Source: Zerene cesonia (Eukaryota > Arthropoda > Insecta > Lepidoptera > Pieridae). From it: 64,000 nucleotides of DNA. A model generated the notes under the pieces. The model saw only the letters and a list, made by a program, of their open reading frames with translations, made no database searches and was not told the origin of the DNA. The position numbers were made by a program, and so were the translations under genes. Below are positions 10,083 to 23,098 of the stretch, piece by piece (position 1 is the stretch's first letter; each line of letters starts with the position of its first letter). Location of the stretch: the NCBI RefSeq assembly GCF_012273895.1, contig NC_052108.1:1860001-1924000 (forward strand), given 5' to 3'.

Positions 10083-10399
10083 AATATCAATAATGATATA
10101 GATTATATGCCTGTTACAACGTTGTTGTGTGTTTCTAGATATATAAACGAACGAATAAAAACAATGTTTTTTTCGACAAATGAAGTTTATTTATTATTCC
10201 CAGTCTTTAATTTATATTTATTGATAATATTTAATTTGAAGATATTTATAATTGTTGATATGCACCTCCATGTTATAACAGTCATTCACATTATTTTTTA
10301 TAAGTTTTTGTTTACAAACATATAATTTTTGTCCACGCAAAACTGAGAAGATCTATCATTAGGTACTTACTAAGCCAGATGTATAGGCGAATATTACCC

Positions 10400-10475
10400 T
10401 AAGAGAAATCGGTCCAGTAGTTTCTGAGACTAGCACTTTCAAACAAACAAAGAAAATACTCTTCAGCCTTCTAGT
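10400..10475 (-). mobile_element. Hel-B 5'-end fragment
   Basis: GAAATCGGTCCAGTAGTTTC and GAGACTAGCACTTTCAAACA are the 5' part of family B on the minus strand. The GC-rich 3' end is missing. Confidence 0.5.
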
Positions 10476-12138
10476 TCTTCTAGTTCAATAAAACACATTA
10501 ATTACTCTATTTTATTAGATTTTTGTGTGTCAATATATTTGAATCCACTAAGACTAAATTAAATCTTAAATTATTTAAACAAAGTTAGTTTTTTTTTATT
10601 CTTATTGATAAACATCAATAACACTATATTGAATTTAAATTAAATAATTGATTTGAATTAATTATATTCAAAATATATTTAGATAATATTGAAACAAATA
10701 ATACATGAAAAAATATATAACCATAATGTTTGTTATTATCTTAATGATAATTACGTTATGGATTCCATTAAAATTTGGGATAATTCTATCGTTTCCATAG
10801 AAATTATAATACAAATGGATCAACTGGTTTTAAATATTATAACGGCAACACAATCTTAACAGATTTAAAATCTTTTTTTTTATTATTTTTACAACATAAG
10901 TTTTTTTTAGCAAAAAAAAAAAAATCGCCAACCTGTTAAGCAGTTTGTGGGCTTTTAAATCGAAATAAGATTATGTTAAAAATACAAATGTACTGTATGG
11001 AAAAAGTTATAAAATTAATTTTCTTAGCATCATAACGAAGTAATTACGAGAAACTCGTCTTGAAAGCGAAATAAAAATATCTAATGGCAGTTAAGAAAGA
11101 GCCTTAGACAAAAAATCGAAATGTTAAACGAATAACTTTAATTAACTCTCAAGTAACGTAGTTTCATATTCACTGCTTTCAACCCGCTGCATAAGGGCAC
11201 TTTTAAACCTAAAAGATTTAAAAACTTTTATTCCTAAATTAAATATTAAATGAACCGAAAACGGCGGCATTCAACGACTGGCAACAAATTCTAAGCTAAT
11301 TAAAAGTAAATGACGAAAAAAAAACAAAAGCGACGACCGCTGGAACATTTGAAAGGTTGGGAATTTATTAAAAACAAAAATTCCGTTAATTAAATCCGCC
11401 GTGAGTACCTAGGACCAATTAAAATACCTATGTATTTAAGTTAGGTGCATTAAACTTGGTGCACTTAGGGGGTGCATAATGGGGTGGCGTGGGTGGAAGA
11501 ATACAAAAATAGGGTGATAAGAGGCACGGCAGCCATCGTTAAAACAGTCACCCTACGTCTGCCGATTTTTATGGAAATGTAGGTAATGGTATGTATTGGC
11601 GATGTGATTTGAGCTTGATTAAAATATTTAGCAGTGAAAGATTTTCAGTAGGAATTAATGCTAATTATTATTGCTGTATTAGGTATATGTTACTTTATTT
11701 TGTCTATTTGTCGTTCTACAAATATCATTTTGATTTGGTTCATTAAATTTAATGGCAGTGTTTTTGATACAAACGTGATTTATTCAAGAATATAATATTT
11801 CATTAATTTTTATTTCGATATAAAATATTAAACTGCGAAAGTAATATTAAAGAAGTATGCTGTCTTTTAAATATAACATCTATTCCTATTTTAAAATTAA
11901 TGTATTCAACGTCATAAATCATTTTTTATTGTAATATATTTTAACCACTATGTTCTTACGTCATAGGCATAACATTTGTTTTTTTTTCACAGCCGATTAA
12001 AATTACTTCCAGCCAGTTAAATATTATAATTTTAAATATAGAATATTAAAATGATATTATAAATAAATTTACATTATTTAAACACGAAAGAACCGAAAAC
12101 AACAATTTAAAGCTCGTTTAAATTCTCATGACAACATA
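10476..12138. other. AT-rich repeat-poor DNA
   Basis: No gene or mobile element recognised. 11400-11580 is locally more GC-rich with several G-runs but has no convincing open frame or splice sites. Confidence 0.4.
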
Positions 12139-12318
12139 TCTATATATATAAAATTCTCGTGTCACAGTTTTCGTTGCCATACTCCTCCGAAACGGCTTGA
12201 CCGATTCCTCTGAAATTTGGTAAGCATATTGGGTAGGTCTGAGAATCGGCTAACATCTATTTTTCATACCACTAAACGATAAGAGTAAGGCAGAACAGCG
12301 TTTGCCGGGTGCAGCTAG
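12139..12318 (+). mobile_element. Hel-G: full-length Helitron-like element
   Basis: Representative of family G, 180 bp. It begins TCTATATATATAAAATTCTC after an A, contains CCTCCGAAACGGCTTGACCG and GGTCTGAGAATCGGC, and ends GCCGGGTGCAGCTAG followed by T. The terminal hairpin is weaker than in families A, C and D. Confidence 0.75.
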
Positions 12319-13418
12319 TTTCAATATAATATAATATTCATTTAGAATAGCCAACATTTTTTACACTAATGCAATAAAATTGTACAAAAACACTAATTAA
12401 CACATGCAAGTGCAAAATTTATTTATAGGTTTCAAATTCAAGTTGTTTGTTAAAAAAAAAACAAACAATCCAGTAAGGAAATACTACACAGCCTAAATCA
12501 ATTACACACATACTCAAAACAAAAGCAACATAAATAGTCTTACATCAATCCAACGTATATACACATAGACAAATAAAAAAAACCATTTACCAATAGTAAA
12601 TAATACATATTCGATACAAAGACGTAGGGCAGTCCCGAAAATCAATAACCATTGAGACAAACGAGGCATGACATTGTAGGGTAAAAAATCCTTAGGGTCG
12701 CGAACCCTACATTTTTTGTGTCGCTTTTTTTATAAGGGTAACATAGTGGATAGCTTGGTACTTATGTGTTTTATTTATGGGTATAGACTAGAGGGTAAGG
12801 CCCTCTGAGTTTTTTTAATATCCGTTGGGAGTTCGCTATATATCGTAATGATGTCGCAATTTATTGCTGGATCTGTTATGGCGGTCCTGGGTTAATGGCT
12901 GTTTGTTAATTTGTAGTTTGGAAGTAGTGCTTAAAATAGTAAAGTAAAGAATTTATTAGAAACTGGTTTTGTGTGAGCTTGCGTTGATTGCATTATGTAG
13001 ATATAACATTAATTTCCTCATTTGTTAAATATCCATTACCAATTTTAACAGTTAAAAGTGTGATTATGGCGATAGTAAATTTTTGCCTTCTAGAAAGTTC
13101 CGTCTATATACATATTTATTCCTTTTCGGTGGAATGTTAAGACTTAAAATTATCCTTAATAATTAATAGGTGGATTGAGTCAGATTAAGATTAACTAATT
13201 GTATTTATTAGAAATAGGTATGTGATGGTATTAATTAACTTTTTCATTCTGATATAATAAAGCTGAAGACATTGTCTAGATATTCACTCTACTAAGCATA
13301 AAATATGATACCTATTAACTCTCAATTAAAATGAGAAATGTATTTTAAGGCAAATAAAAAAAAAATAAAAAAAAATGTTTTCAAAAAGACACAATAACAC
13401 AAAAATTTTTAGTTACTA
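12319..13418. other. AT-rich repeat-poor DNA
   Basis: Nothing recognised; poly-A runs near 12450 and 13358-13375. Confidence 0.4.
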
Positions 13419-13621
13419 TCCTATTATTATTATTAATGCGAAAGTTTGTAAGGATGTGTGTGTGTTTGTTGCTCTTTCACGCAAAAAATATTGAACCGAT
13501 TGCAATGAAAGTTGGTACGTAGATAGTTTGATAAGTGGAATAACATATTATAGGCAAATTTTTATCCCGATATTCCTACGAGATACGGACTAACGCGGGT
13601 GAAACCGCGCGGCGCAGCTAG
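13419..13621 (+). mobile_element. Hel-A full-length element
   Basis: A|TC start, body close to consensus, hairpin at 13593-13610, CTAG at 13618-13621 followed by T. A few bases longer than other copies because of an extra GT unit and ATT expansion at the 5' end. Confidence 0.85.
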
Positions 13622-15462
13622 TTTATTCATAAATCTGTTTAGAATAAATTGAAGTCCACATTTTTTTTCCCTTTATTTTTTTAACGTTTATTGCTATTAT
13701 GTGAAAAATTGACATTATCTTTAATACAATACATTATAAAAAATATATATATGAGAAGGATTTTTAAACACTTTATATACATATTCTTTTTTGTAATTAG
13801 GAATTAATAAAACATCTGAAACCAATTGTTTTTAAAACAAAAATGATGAATATAGATGAAACAATGATGATTTTATTACATAATTGTAAATTGGGACATA
13901 GAAAAAAAATTTGGATAGATCTTAATTCAGTTTCGTTTCTATAAAAAAATTGATAGCCTTAATAAAATACTTATTTATTTATAGTTTAAAATACGTACAC
14001 ATCAACTTATACATACGTAATTTATATATTTAGCAGCAAATTCTATTAAAATGTATTGGGAGTAGAAGCAGATTATTATTTTTATGTATGCTGAGTTATG
14101 CGGAAATGAATTTTTTGTTTATATATGCTATTATATATTATATATATTATAAATAAATAATATAGTAAGTAGAAATTATACGACAAGTTAGCTTTGCATA
14201 CGTGTAGTTTTCAATCACTTGAATTAGAGAAAATAAGACATGTTTATTTCACTAATACAAAAAGCTAAATAATCTATGCAAGTCTGGAGCATGGCCCTTT
14301 GGAATACAGCTAAAAAGGTCTTCATTATGAGTCAAAATCATTTAACAATAAGCCTTAATTTTTTACCCCGATCGATCTAATAGATACAAAGGTGATCGCA
14401 AAGATTCCTTGTAATTTTTCACGCTACTGCGTCGTTGTTTTTTCAGACAGTTTTTGTTTGTATATCGTCTTACCCACAACCCAAACCGCTAGACCAAGAC
14501 GATGAAGTTGGTTCGCCATTAATTATTGTTGCTTGCTCATTCTACCATAACGACGCCCACGCAACGCCGGCCAATAATGTGGGTAATGATACTAATATGC
14601 CACGCCCATTCTATGCCACTTTTTCATTTACCTAATTAATAGGTCTTAACGAGCCTTTCCCTAATGGCTTGCTTGTTTGTCATTGGAGTAACCGCACGTT
14701 CTCGGCATGTGGATGTCAATCTGATTGCATGGTGCTTGGATGTCTACCAGGGATTTATGTTTATGGAACTGTTTTTTAAGGAATTAAATGTATTTGACAT
14801 GAAACGGAATTCCGACCTTTGATTTTGTATATTCTTTTACTGTGTAGGTCACTTGAAGATGGATGATGAGACGGGGCGTTCACCGTATGGTGTCACAGCA
14901 CAGCGAAATTCCTAATTACGGGTCCTGATAAGGTTTTCGTTTCAAGAATTCCAATATATGATATCTATTCTTAAACTCTGCCTTAAAATTGGAAGACTAC
15001 TCTAGTCGTATGTATATTTAGATTTTCCATTTAAATGTCTGCAATAAATAAACCAAAAAGATTAAAATTTATCTGATTGCTAGTCCCTTTGGTAAGTTTT
15101 TATAGGCAAACAGATTAAAGCTTCTAGAATCTGCACATTATGTGTTACCATACTTATGATTCAATTAGATTTAATATCATTTAATAATAATAGAGTTTGC
15201 GTATTAATAAGAACTAAAAATAGCAACTCCCTGGTTTGACGCGAAGGAACGAGATAATCCTGTCGGTTATAAAATATAACTGGAATCATAGAATTGGAAA
15301 GTTTAACGGACCCTTGATAAATATCTGATGGTTAAAAATATCTGGATTATAATTATGATGTGTCCAAGTTTTTGAAATGGAGTCATCTTGAACATTTTTC
15401 AATTCTAAAACTGTCCGTGGATAGTCACTTTTTTAATAATGGATGGGTAAGTTTATGATTTA
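13622..15462. other. Repeat-poor DNA with an exon-like segment
   Basis: Mostly AT-rich. 14280-14790 has more even composition and includes a splice-acceptor-like site (see 14447-14635). No other gene evidence. Confidence 0.4.
14447..14635 (+). other. Exon-like open segment after a strong splice acceptor
   Basis: A T-run then TTTTTTCAG (AG at 14445-14446) precedes about 62 open codons ending in TAA at 14633. The translation is rich in Pro, Asp and Asn and matches no family I know. No AATAAA signal follows closely. Could be a small terminal exon of an unknown gene or chance. Confidence 0.2.
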
Positions 15463-15662
15463 CTAGCTGCGTCCCGCGGTTTTACCCGCGTAAGTACGTA
15501 TCCCGTAAGAATATCGGGATAAAAAGTTGCCTATATGTTATTCCAGTTGTCCATCTATCTACGTACTCAATTTCATTGCAATCGGTTCAGTAGTTTTTGC
15601 GTGAAAGAGCAACAAACACACACACATCCTTACAAACTTTTGCATTTATAATATTAGAAGGA
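15463..15662 (-). mobile_element. Hel-A full-length element
   Basis: CTAG at 15463-15466 preceded by A, and 5' end at AGAAGGA followed by T. 200 bp, near consensus. Confidence 0.85.
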
Positions 15663-15729
15663 TTAAGAGGATAGGAAGTAGGATAATTATTGTCTATAAG
15701 TAATTGATAATACCTAGCTAATACTAGAG

Positions 15730-15916
15730 TCCCTACTAATATAATGAATGTTAATGTAAGTTTGTTACGCTTTCAGGCCGAAACTGCTCGACGGATTTCG
15801 GTTAAATTTTGTACAGAAGTAATTTCGTCTAGAAAGCCCTACAGGAACGGGAATATGCGGATCAAATTTAGGTCCTATCTTTTCTCATACGGACGAAGCC
15901 GCGGTTGGATAGCTAG
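15730..15916 (+). mobile_element. Hel-I-type Helitron-like element
   Basis: Starts TCCCTACTAATATAATG, contains CAGGCCGAAACTGCTCGACG, ends ACGAAGCCGCGGTTGGATAG then CTAG followed by T. The ends resemble Hel-A but the body differs, so it is a separate family. Confidence 0.7.
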
Positions 15917-15945
15917 TTAATAAATTCCATTCCATATTTGATCTT

Positions 15946-16090
15946 CACTACATAGTATAAAGCAAAGACGCTTCCCGCGTCTTCCCGCGTCCCGTACGTA
16001 TGTATGCTTAAATCTTTAAAACTACGCAACAGATTTAGATGGTTTTTTTTAAATAGATAGAGTTATTTAAGCACAAGCAAGCTACTCCTA
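15946..16090 (+). mobile_element. Hel-C element, 3'-truncated
   Basis: Has TCACTACATAGTATAAAGCA and the ATTTAGATGG region but fades before the terminal hairpin. A 9-bp unit, CTTCCCGCG, is repeated at 15969-15988, a local tandem duplication. Confidence 0.65.
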
Positions 16091-16839
16091 AATACTTACC
16101 TATTATTAGTTATTGCTAAATTTATTTTTACTTACATTTTCGATTAATGCATCAGGCAGAGTGAACTCTTCATAATGTTTGTTCATATTCAAAATATGAT
16201 ATTAAAAATATACATAACCTAAAAACATTGATAAGATCATACTAGTATTTTCATGTGTTTGATTTTAAGCGAGTATTATACGGGGAAACCGACTAACTGA
16301 GTCTCCCCGTGACCACGCTCGCTGTAAAGTGTTCGAAACGTCGGGTTAGTAATATAATGAATAAATCGCGTTTAAATTCCGTTAAAAAGTTTTCTTAATG
16401 ATCGTACTATTTTCGGTCACAAAAGGATATCTATTGCTTATACCTCTATTCGCAATCGATTAAAAATCTCGAATCAATTCATAATTTTTTTTCTTCTAAG
16501 CATTGTATATTGTTTCTAAACTAGATAGGTTGGAAGCTACATATGATATTATGTATTTATTTTATTTTAAACACTTTATTGTGCTGTCAACCCAACAGAA
16601 ATAAATACACTAAAACTTAAGCTAAAACATACAGCCCAGAAGGCGGCCTTATCACTTACAAGTGATCTCTTCCAGGAAACCAACTGAATATTAAGTGAAA
16701 AACAAAAAAAAATAAAGGGAGGTAGGTAAAAAGTTAAATCAGTGAAACATATAAAAGTAATACTATAATTACACACATATAAGTAGATATGTAGTAATGA
16801 GATAGTATCTATATATTATCTACTACCATTTGGCTCATA

Positions 16840-16940
16840 CTTCAAACACATGAGCGGGTAGCGGTAATGTATTATAGTAATTGTATCAATTTATGTTTCG
16901 CTTTTGTTTAGAAGTCGGTTAAATTTTCGTTAAATATAAA
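16840..16940 (-). repeat. Dispersed repeat fragment M
   Basis: Aligns with 7240-7336: shared ATTATAGTAATT, a GCTTTT/GCTTCT segment and AAGTCGGTTAAATTTT. Confidence 0.5.
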
Positions 16941-18805
16941 TCTTACAAATTTTTAAAACTATTTCACCATACATATATTCCTCCCACATAACCAGAAAAC
17001 TGTATCCCCTTAATAACATCAATAGTATCAAATTATTAACCGTTTCAAATTTATATAAAACATCAAATGATAAAACCGAATCCCATAACGTGGCTCAATC
17101 GTAATAAATTCAATTAATTAATAACCGTAATCCGTTTTCTATCGATGCTTTCTTATTACCAGTCTGACTAGATTCCGTTGAAGTATTATGCATTATTACA
17201 TTATCAAACGGGTTAAGATCTGGTCCTATAAACTTGAATTAACTTAATTTCCGCTCTTACACTGTACACAATGAACACAAAACCATTGAAACAGTACACA
17301 GGATTTCAACCATTATCTCAAACGGGCAGCGATCATTTTTGCATAAACCTATTTGCGGATAGAAGTACCATTCAATCGCTGGATGTTTTTCAACTGTAAA
17401 AGGGTTTGATTTGAATAAATGTGCTTGATATTGTTTTTTAATAAACCAAAAACTCGTTCCGTTAAATGCTCTCGTGACGTCATATCAATTGAAATTGCGA
17501 GTCTTGGGAAGTTAGAGGAGGTTAATTAAAATTATTTAGATACCAAATAACTTCTATATAAGCGTAAGTGACTAATTGAATTTTGTTTAGATGAGATTTG
17601 GGTTATAGCGCTTTGCTATATATAGTCGTAATGTTTTTTGTGAACACAATTAGAACTAAACAAATAATTCCACTCAAATTTGTCCGGAACAACATTCTGC
17701 CTACGCGTCAGAGTTTTCTAATGAACAATGTAAATTTTAAGTAATGTTTTAACTTTTTCTAACTCTTTTTTATCGTGTCTATATTTTTAACTAATTATGA
17801 ATTTAACTTTTTAAAGGAATTTATTCCATTTATTATCTCTTATTCAAGAAACCAACCTGCATTCTTTATTCAACTCAAAGCAAGTTTAGTAATGCAGCTT
17901 ATTGATATTAACAATATAGAAAAAGGTACAAATTGTTTATCCACAAAACATCAACAATGAACATTTATTGATCCATTATCGACCCCCTATCCAAACTTTA
18001 TCCCGAACAAACGCCTCGGCACGGACCAATAAAAAAAACTATAGACTCGTGTCAATACTTCATCTATTGACATCAAGTAGCATTTATCGGATCAGGTAAA
18101 AAACTTATTAACATGTATATTAAAAAAGTGTTAGGACGTTTTTGTTAACTTTTTTTCTCTGACCCTATTCGAAATTTAAATTGTGAGATACTTTTTTTTT
18201 ATTGTTGCCACTTAACTCGATCACGGTAGACGAATTTCAATAATGTTTGTGGATGGAGTCATGTTTTTTGGCGCCTTTTTTCATACAGTTTTTGTTGTAG
18301 GAAAAACGTGTGAAGCGCAGTTTTTGCGGCTGACGGTAGAACGTTTTTATACGCTTACGTAGATATTATTTAAATTGCGATTTTTAATCCTGCTAGTGTT
18401 GGGAATACTATTAAAATAATAACTGAATAGAACTTTTTTAATGATATTTTAGGACGTTACATATGAGTCCTTTCAGTCAAAGTATTTTAATGTTTTTTTC
18501 TACTGATACTGGTTTACTTGCATACCTAATGTGTACGTATTACAATACATATTTTTTTAGACTTTTTATAAATTTTTATTATGATTTTTTTTTTTGATTG
18601 CACTGCTAGACCGATTGCCCTAATAATTTGTTTTTAATGTCAGTATTTGTTAATAGAAGGCACTCATGAAATAAAAACTTGAGAAATTTTTGTTATAAAA
18701 ATATAATAAGCACAATTAAATATGCTTTTTCCGTATTTTAAATGTAAGTTGGCATAGCCTTATTTGTATAAATTGGCTCAGTGATGACTATTTTACATGA
18801 TAAAA

Positions 18806-18826
18806 ATCCACAGTCGAACTGTGGAT
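18806..18826. repeat. Small hairpin ATCCACAGT-CGA-ACTGTGGAT
   Basis: Nine-base perfect arms around a three-base loop. No T-run follows, so a pol III or terminator role is not supported. Confidence 0.5.
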
Positions 18827-19683
18827 GCAGAAGAAGGCCTTCAGGGAGAAACGCCGCAGGCAGAAACGTAGCGAGTACATTGTAAGTAAATTTTTTGAAT
18901 TAAAAACTCTTTTTTAATAACATCTTGAAAAGAGTAAGTAAAAACAGAGCGAACCATTCAAACAAACTGTCCGAAAACAACCTGCAAAAATAAATAAAAC
19001 ATCATAATTATAAAAATTAAATATCCCTTCCGTGGACTAGAGTAAAAAATCCATATTCACTTCATAATCCCCACGAAAATGAGACGAAATCAACGGAGCC
19101 GTGCTCCTAATTAATTTCCTAGGGAAAAATTAAATTAAGGGGTGGAGAAATTTTTGTCGAAACTTAAATAAAAATGCAGATAGGTTAGCGTCGAGGGTTC
19201 TTTGAAGTCGAGGGCATGGGAGCGTGCATCTTACGGAGTACGACCCTTGGATGGTGGTGCCTTTAAGGTGTATACGCTTCGATTATTTACTGCACCTTAT
19301 TTATTGCTTGTACATAATTATCGACCGTTAAATCTTGCCTATTTAGGGTATTAATGAGGGGAGTTGATGGGAAAATTTTGGTACTATTGGAGATATAAAA
19401 CTGCTGTGACGAAATGTTTAAACGCTGCTTTAGTGTAATATATTCTTATTTATTTAGTTATTTATTCTTTATTGCACACTTTCACACTTTCAAAATATAA
19501 AAAAGAAATGAAATTTAACTAATACTAGTATGCAAAGGGCCATCTCTACCAGGCAACCGTTGGGTAAAGGACAATAAATTTTTAGCAAAACGCATATATT
19601 CTTCTACAATCTCTACTGTTAGTTATATTATTAATAGTAGAACTTGTAGAACCTTTATCAATTGATGATGAAATTGTTTATAA

Positions 19684-19770
19684 CTAGCCGTTCGCCCCGG
19701 CTGCGCCCGTGTTGTATATAAGTCGCAGCTTTCTAATGGTGAAAGAATTTTTGAAATCGGTACGAAAATA
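19684..19770 (-). mobile_element. Hel-B element (3' half)
   Basis: CTAG preceded by A near 19684, then CCGTTCGCCCCGGCTGCGCC and AGCTTTCTAATGGTGAAAG. The 5' half is lost. Confidence 0.6.
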
Positions 19771-19789
19771 TGTATTAAATCCAGTTTTA

Positions 19790-19862
19790 TCACGTTTGGC
19801 CTGTGGTTCGATTCCCAGATTTGATTAGCCGTTTTTGTGTGTGAGTCACAAACAGCTGTCAT
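19790..19862 (+). repeat. SINE/LINE-tail fragment with a pol III B-box-like word
   Basis: GGTTCGATTCCC at 19805-19816 matches the tRNA B box. It is followed by TGTGTGTGAGTCACAAACAG, which looks like a dispersed retroposon tail. No A box or tRNA fold is present, so it is not a tRNA gene. Confidence 0.4.
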
Positions 19863-21597
19863 TTATCCGACAAACTTTTACTACTGCATATGTAATAGCA
19901 AAAATATTATAAGCTAAATAAAATCTAAAACTATCAAACACAAATTATAACTATATATCATCAGATCTTAGGAACCATTTCTAATTATCTTAAATATGCA
20001 GATATAACAAGGTAAAGGAACATAACTATATATTTTTATGTACGTTCAATAAATCTAGTTATAAATACGTACCCCCCGTTTCTCTCGTAGTCAAACATGG
20101 GGCTCTTTGTTTGATTTCCATAATAGAAAACACAAATTGCCGAAAGGAAATTTTTCCTCAGACCCTCCCGTGGATGTACAAAAATATTTTTTAAGAAGAT
20201 GTACCGTTAGCAAAAAAAACTGATTACTAATAAATATTACAATTAATACTTGTTTTTTTTTTCAAAACTAGCCGACATATTTTCTGCTTTTAGTAACTAA
20301 AACTATCTATCCCAATTATATATTTGCTGCTATATGTACCTACATAAATATAATGTTTTGTTGTACTCTAAATTGTATTATCAATAGATATTCAATGATA
20401 ACTAACTTTATTTTATTTATAAAATTCATATGTCATCATTGTGAAAACAGGTTTACTATTCATTTATCGAATATCGGAACAAGTGTATTCCGTTATTATT
20501 TAAGTATCAACTTTTAGAATTTCAACTAGGTATTGTGATATAATATTATAGTCCACTATCTATGCTTTTAATACTATACTCTCAAACTATCATACTTTAG
20601 ACTTAAACCTTTCTTTTCAGACTCAAATGTATGCACAGTATTTTACAAAGTCAGTTAATAAGTTATCAATGTTAAAGATATAACTATGGCCACAATTTCT
20701 TCGTGAGGTCACCTCAAGTACTGCCATTTTTTGCTAGCTATCAACAATATTCCACGTGTATTGGTTTATTGTTTACTCAATCTTCCGTACGTACAGACTG
20801 ACACATAAATAAAATGTTTATTTTGTTGACGGTACTTCTATAAAACGATGACGCGAAGCTCTCAATATTTTTAATTATTTCCCGTTCCCCTAAGCTTCGA
20901 TAATTGCAAATAAATTTTCTTATGTATCGAAAGAATGCGCAGAATTCAAACCAGTAACATTATTATGAAATCAAACGTTTGAAAAGTCAATTTAAATTAA
21001 ACTCTTGAATTATATGTCACCTTGTATGCTTTTTCTAATATAAGCAGATTACCTTTTCAGTAATATTTCTGTTATATATTTATTATAATTTATTCCATTA
21101 TAATTTATTATTTTTATTATAATGATAATAAATAACGATTTGAAAAATAATATCAATATGAATTAGAAAGGTTATAAGTTTCTTTTTAAAATTTGTTTTA
21201 ACGATATGCGAAATATTTTACCATTTATACAATATCATCTTTTAATAATTTACCTACAATTCAATGATATTCAATACAAGATATTAAATAGTTCACAAGG
21301 GTGTGTTGTAAAATGAGAAACAGTTAGCCAATAACCTACAAAAAGCTATGTGGTTGGCTATTTCGTGGTTGATGGAACCCACTTGAATGTCGATATATAT
21401 TTTACGTACAGTATTTAATAATTGCCATGATAATGCTATGCTAAGTAAGGACTGGTGACAGAATATATAACATTTGTTTATCAAATAACGATTTCTATGT
21501 CCTATTATACACACACACTTTAGTTTACATTAACAAAATACAATACAAGTAGACTCATGGATTTTCGCTTTAATTCATCACTTTATCTAGTTGTTAA
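19863..21597. other. AT-rich repeat-poor DNA
   Basis: Nothing recognised. Confidence 0.4.
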
Positions 21598-21800
21598 TCA
21601 CACTTATATTACAAATGTAAAAGTTTGTTTGTTCGGATGTTTGTCCGTCAATCACGCTGAAACTACTGAACGGATTGTGATGAAATTCGGTGCACCGACA
21701 GGGCATGAGCTGACTTGGGTGAAAGATTTTTATCCAGATTATAAGCTCATAGATAAATAAAGAATCTTGACATCCGGGCGAAGCCGGGATGAGCGTCTAG
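21598..21800 (+). mobile_element. Hel-D full-length element
   Basis: Best family D copy: TCACACTTATATTAC start after an A, CATCCGGGCGAAGCCGGGATG terminal stem region, GAGCGTCTAG end followed by T. Imperfect 9-bp stem (one G:G mismatch) around GAA. Most of a 67-codon open frame falls inside it and is not a gene. Confidence 0.85.
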
Positions 21801-22318
21801 TAAATAATAACTATTGTCGAAAAAAAACACGTTTAAACGATAGATTAAACTAAATGGTTTCATCTCTCATACAGAGTATATGCATAAAGTTATATTATCC
21901 TGCCGATCCTAATTAGGATAATAAGATAAACTCCTCTATATGTGTATAAACTAGAACTAAACATGTACGTTTAAAGTTGTTTAAAATCAATTTTATGGAT
22001 GCCAGTTACGTACAAACATACAAGTGAAGCAAATAAAAGCGTGTTGAAAGACTAGTCGAATTCCGTTAACCGTATTTATTTAAAAAATCAACACATTCCA
22101 GGGGTGTCGAAATTTACTAAATGTAGTCCAATTCTTGTGCAATTATATAGTGCGTTACATAAGTAAAATAAAAGGGTACACCCTTATTAAATACTCATCG
22201 CCCCCATATCAAGAGTGTTCTGACCCTAGTGTAGTGAAAAATCGATATTTTTGGCGACGATCCATCACTGGGTGTGGTTTAACTATCATTGGAATTGTTT
22301 AAGAATATTATGAATCTT
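21801..22318. other. AT-rich unassigned DNA
   Basis: Nothing recognised. Confidence 0.35.
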
Positions 22319-22513
22319 TGCATCCCGCGTAAGTCCGCATCCTGTAGGAATATCGGGATAAAAAGTTGCCTATATGTCATTCCAGTTGTCCAGCTGTTTA
22401 CGTACCAAATTTCATTGCAATCGGTTCAGTAGTTTTTGCGTGAAAGAGTAACAAACAAACACACACACACACACACGCATCCTTACAGACTCTCGCATTT
22501 ATAATAGTAGTAG
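22319..22513 (-). mobile_element. Hel-A element lacking its terminal hairpin, with CA microsatellite
   Basis: Begins at ATCCCGCGTAAGTCCGC, so the CTAG end and most of the hairpin are gone. The internal CA-rich stretch has grown to about nine CA units at 22461-22478. Confidence 0.75.
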
Positions 22514-22908
22514 GAAGTGAGGATTGTCTATGCCTGATTAAGTGTCAATTTAAGAATTGTCTTCAAAGATCTTTCTAGAACCCCACTGACCTGCCACTTG
22601 CATACCAATATCTTAGCTATATAATTTTTCCTCAATAACATTTTTCACCGAGTCTTGTCTGTCATGTAAAACCTATACATAAGTGAACAGAACCGACCCT
22701 CCGAGTATTTATTAAAAATGTATCGGCGGTCGCGTACGGTTTCAAAGCGAAGGGATTCGTTAAAGAAAATGAACTTTTCATCCACGGCGAGTGAGGGTTT
22801 TATTACGTACTGTCGTGTAGAGAGGTCGTTATATGATTTTTTTTTATCTTGATGAGAAATAACAAAGATTTCTCAGTGTATGATAGAGAACTTCCTTTCA
22901 ATGAATCA
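22514..22908. other. Unassigned spacer
   Basis: 22690-22820 is moderately GC-rich; no usable open frame or splice sites. Confidence 0.35.
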
Positions 22909-23098
22909 TCCTACTAATATTATAAATGCGAAAGTTTGTAAGGATGTGTGTTTGATGCTCTTTCACGCGAAAACTACTGAACCGGTTGCAATGAATATAT
23001 GTATGATAGCTGGACAACTGGAATATATAGGCAACTTTTTACCTCGATATTCCTACGGGATACGGACTCACGCGGCTGAAACCGCGGTGCGCAGCTAG
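22909..23098 (+). mobile_element. Hel-A full-length element
   Basis: A|TC start, hairpin CGCGGCTGAAACCGCG, CTAG at 23095-23098 followed by T. Small internal deletions. Confidence 0.85.

Larger units (their letters stand above)
16091..19640. other. Long AT-rich repeat-poor region
   Basis: Apart from fragment M at 16840-16940 and a 9-bp-arm hairpin at 18806-18826, no feature recognised. 18830-18880 is slightly GC-rich. Chance open frames of 60-66 codons are ignored. Confidence 0.4.

Noticed and set aside
18784..18880. Box C/D snoRNA candidate (GTGATGA followed by a hairpin)
   Set aside because: No CTGA D box at suitable distance and no terminal stem.
19805..19816. Possible tRNA gene (plus strand)
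   Set aside because: Only the B-box word is present; the context matches a dispersed retroposon tail.
22440..22500. Regularly spaced repeats resembling a CRISPR array
   Set aside because: It is a CA microsatellite inside a Helitron; the genome is eukaryotic and no repeat-spacer pattern exists.
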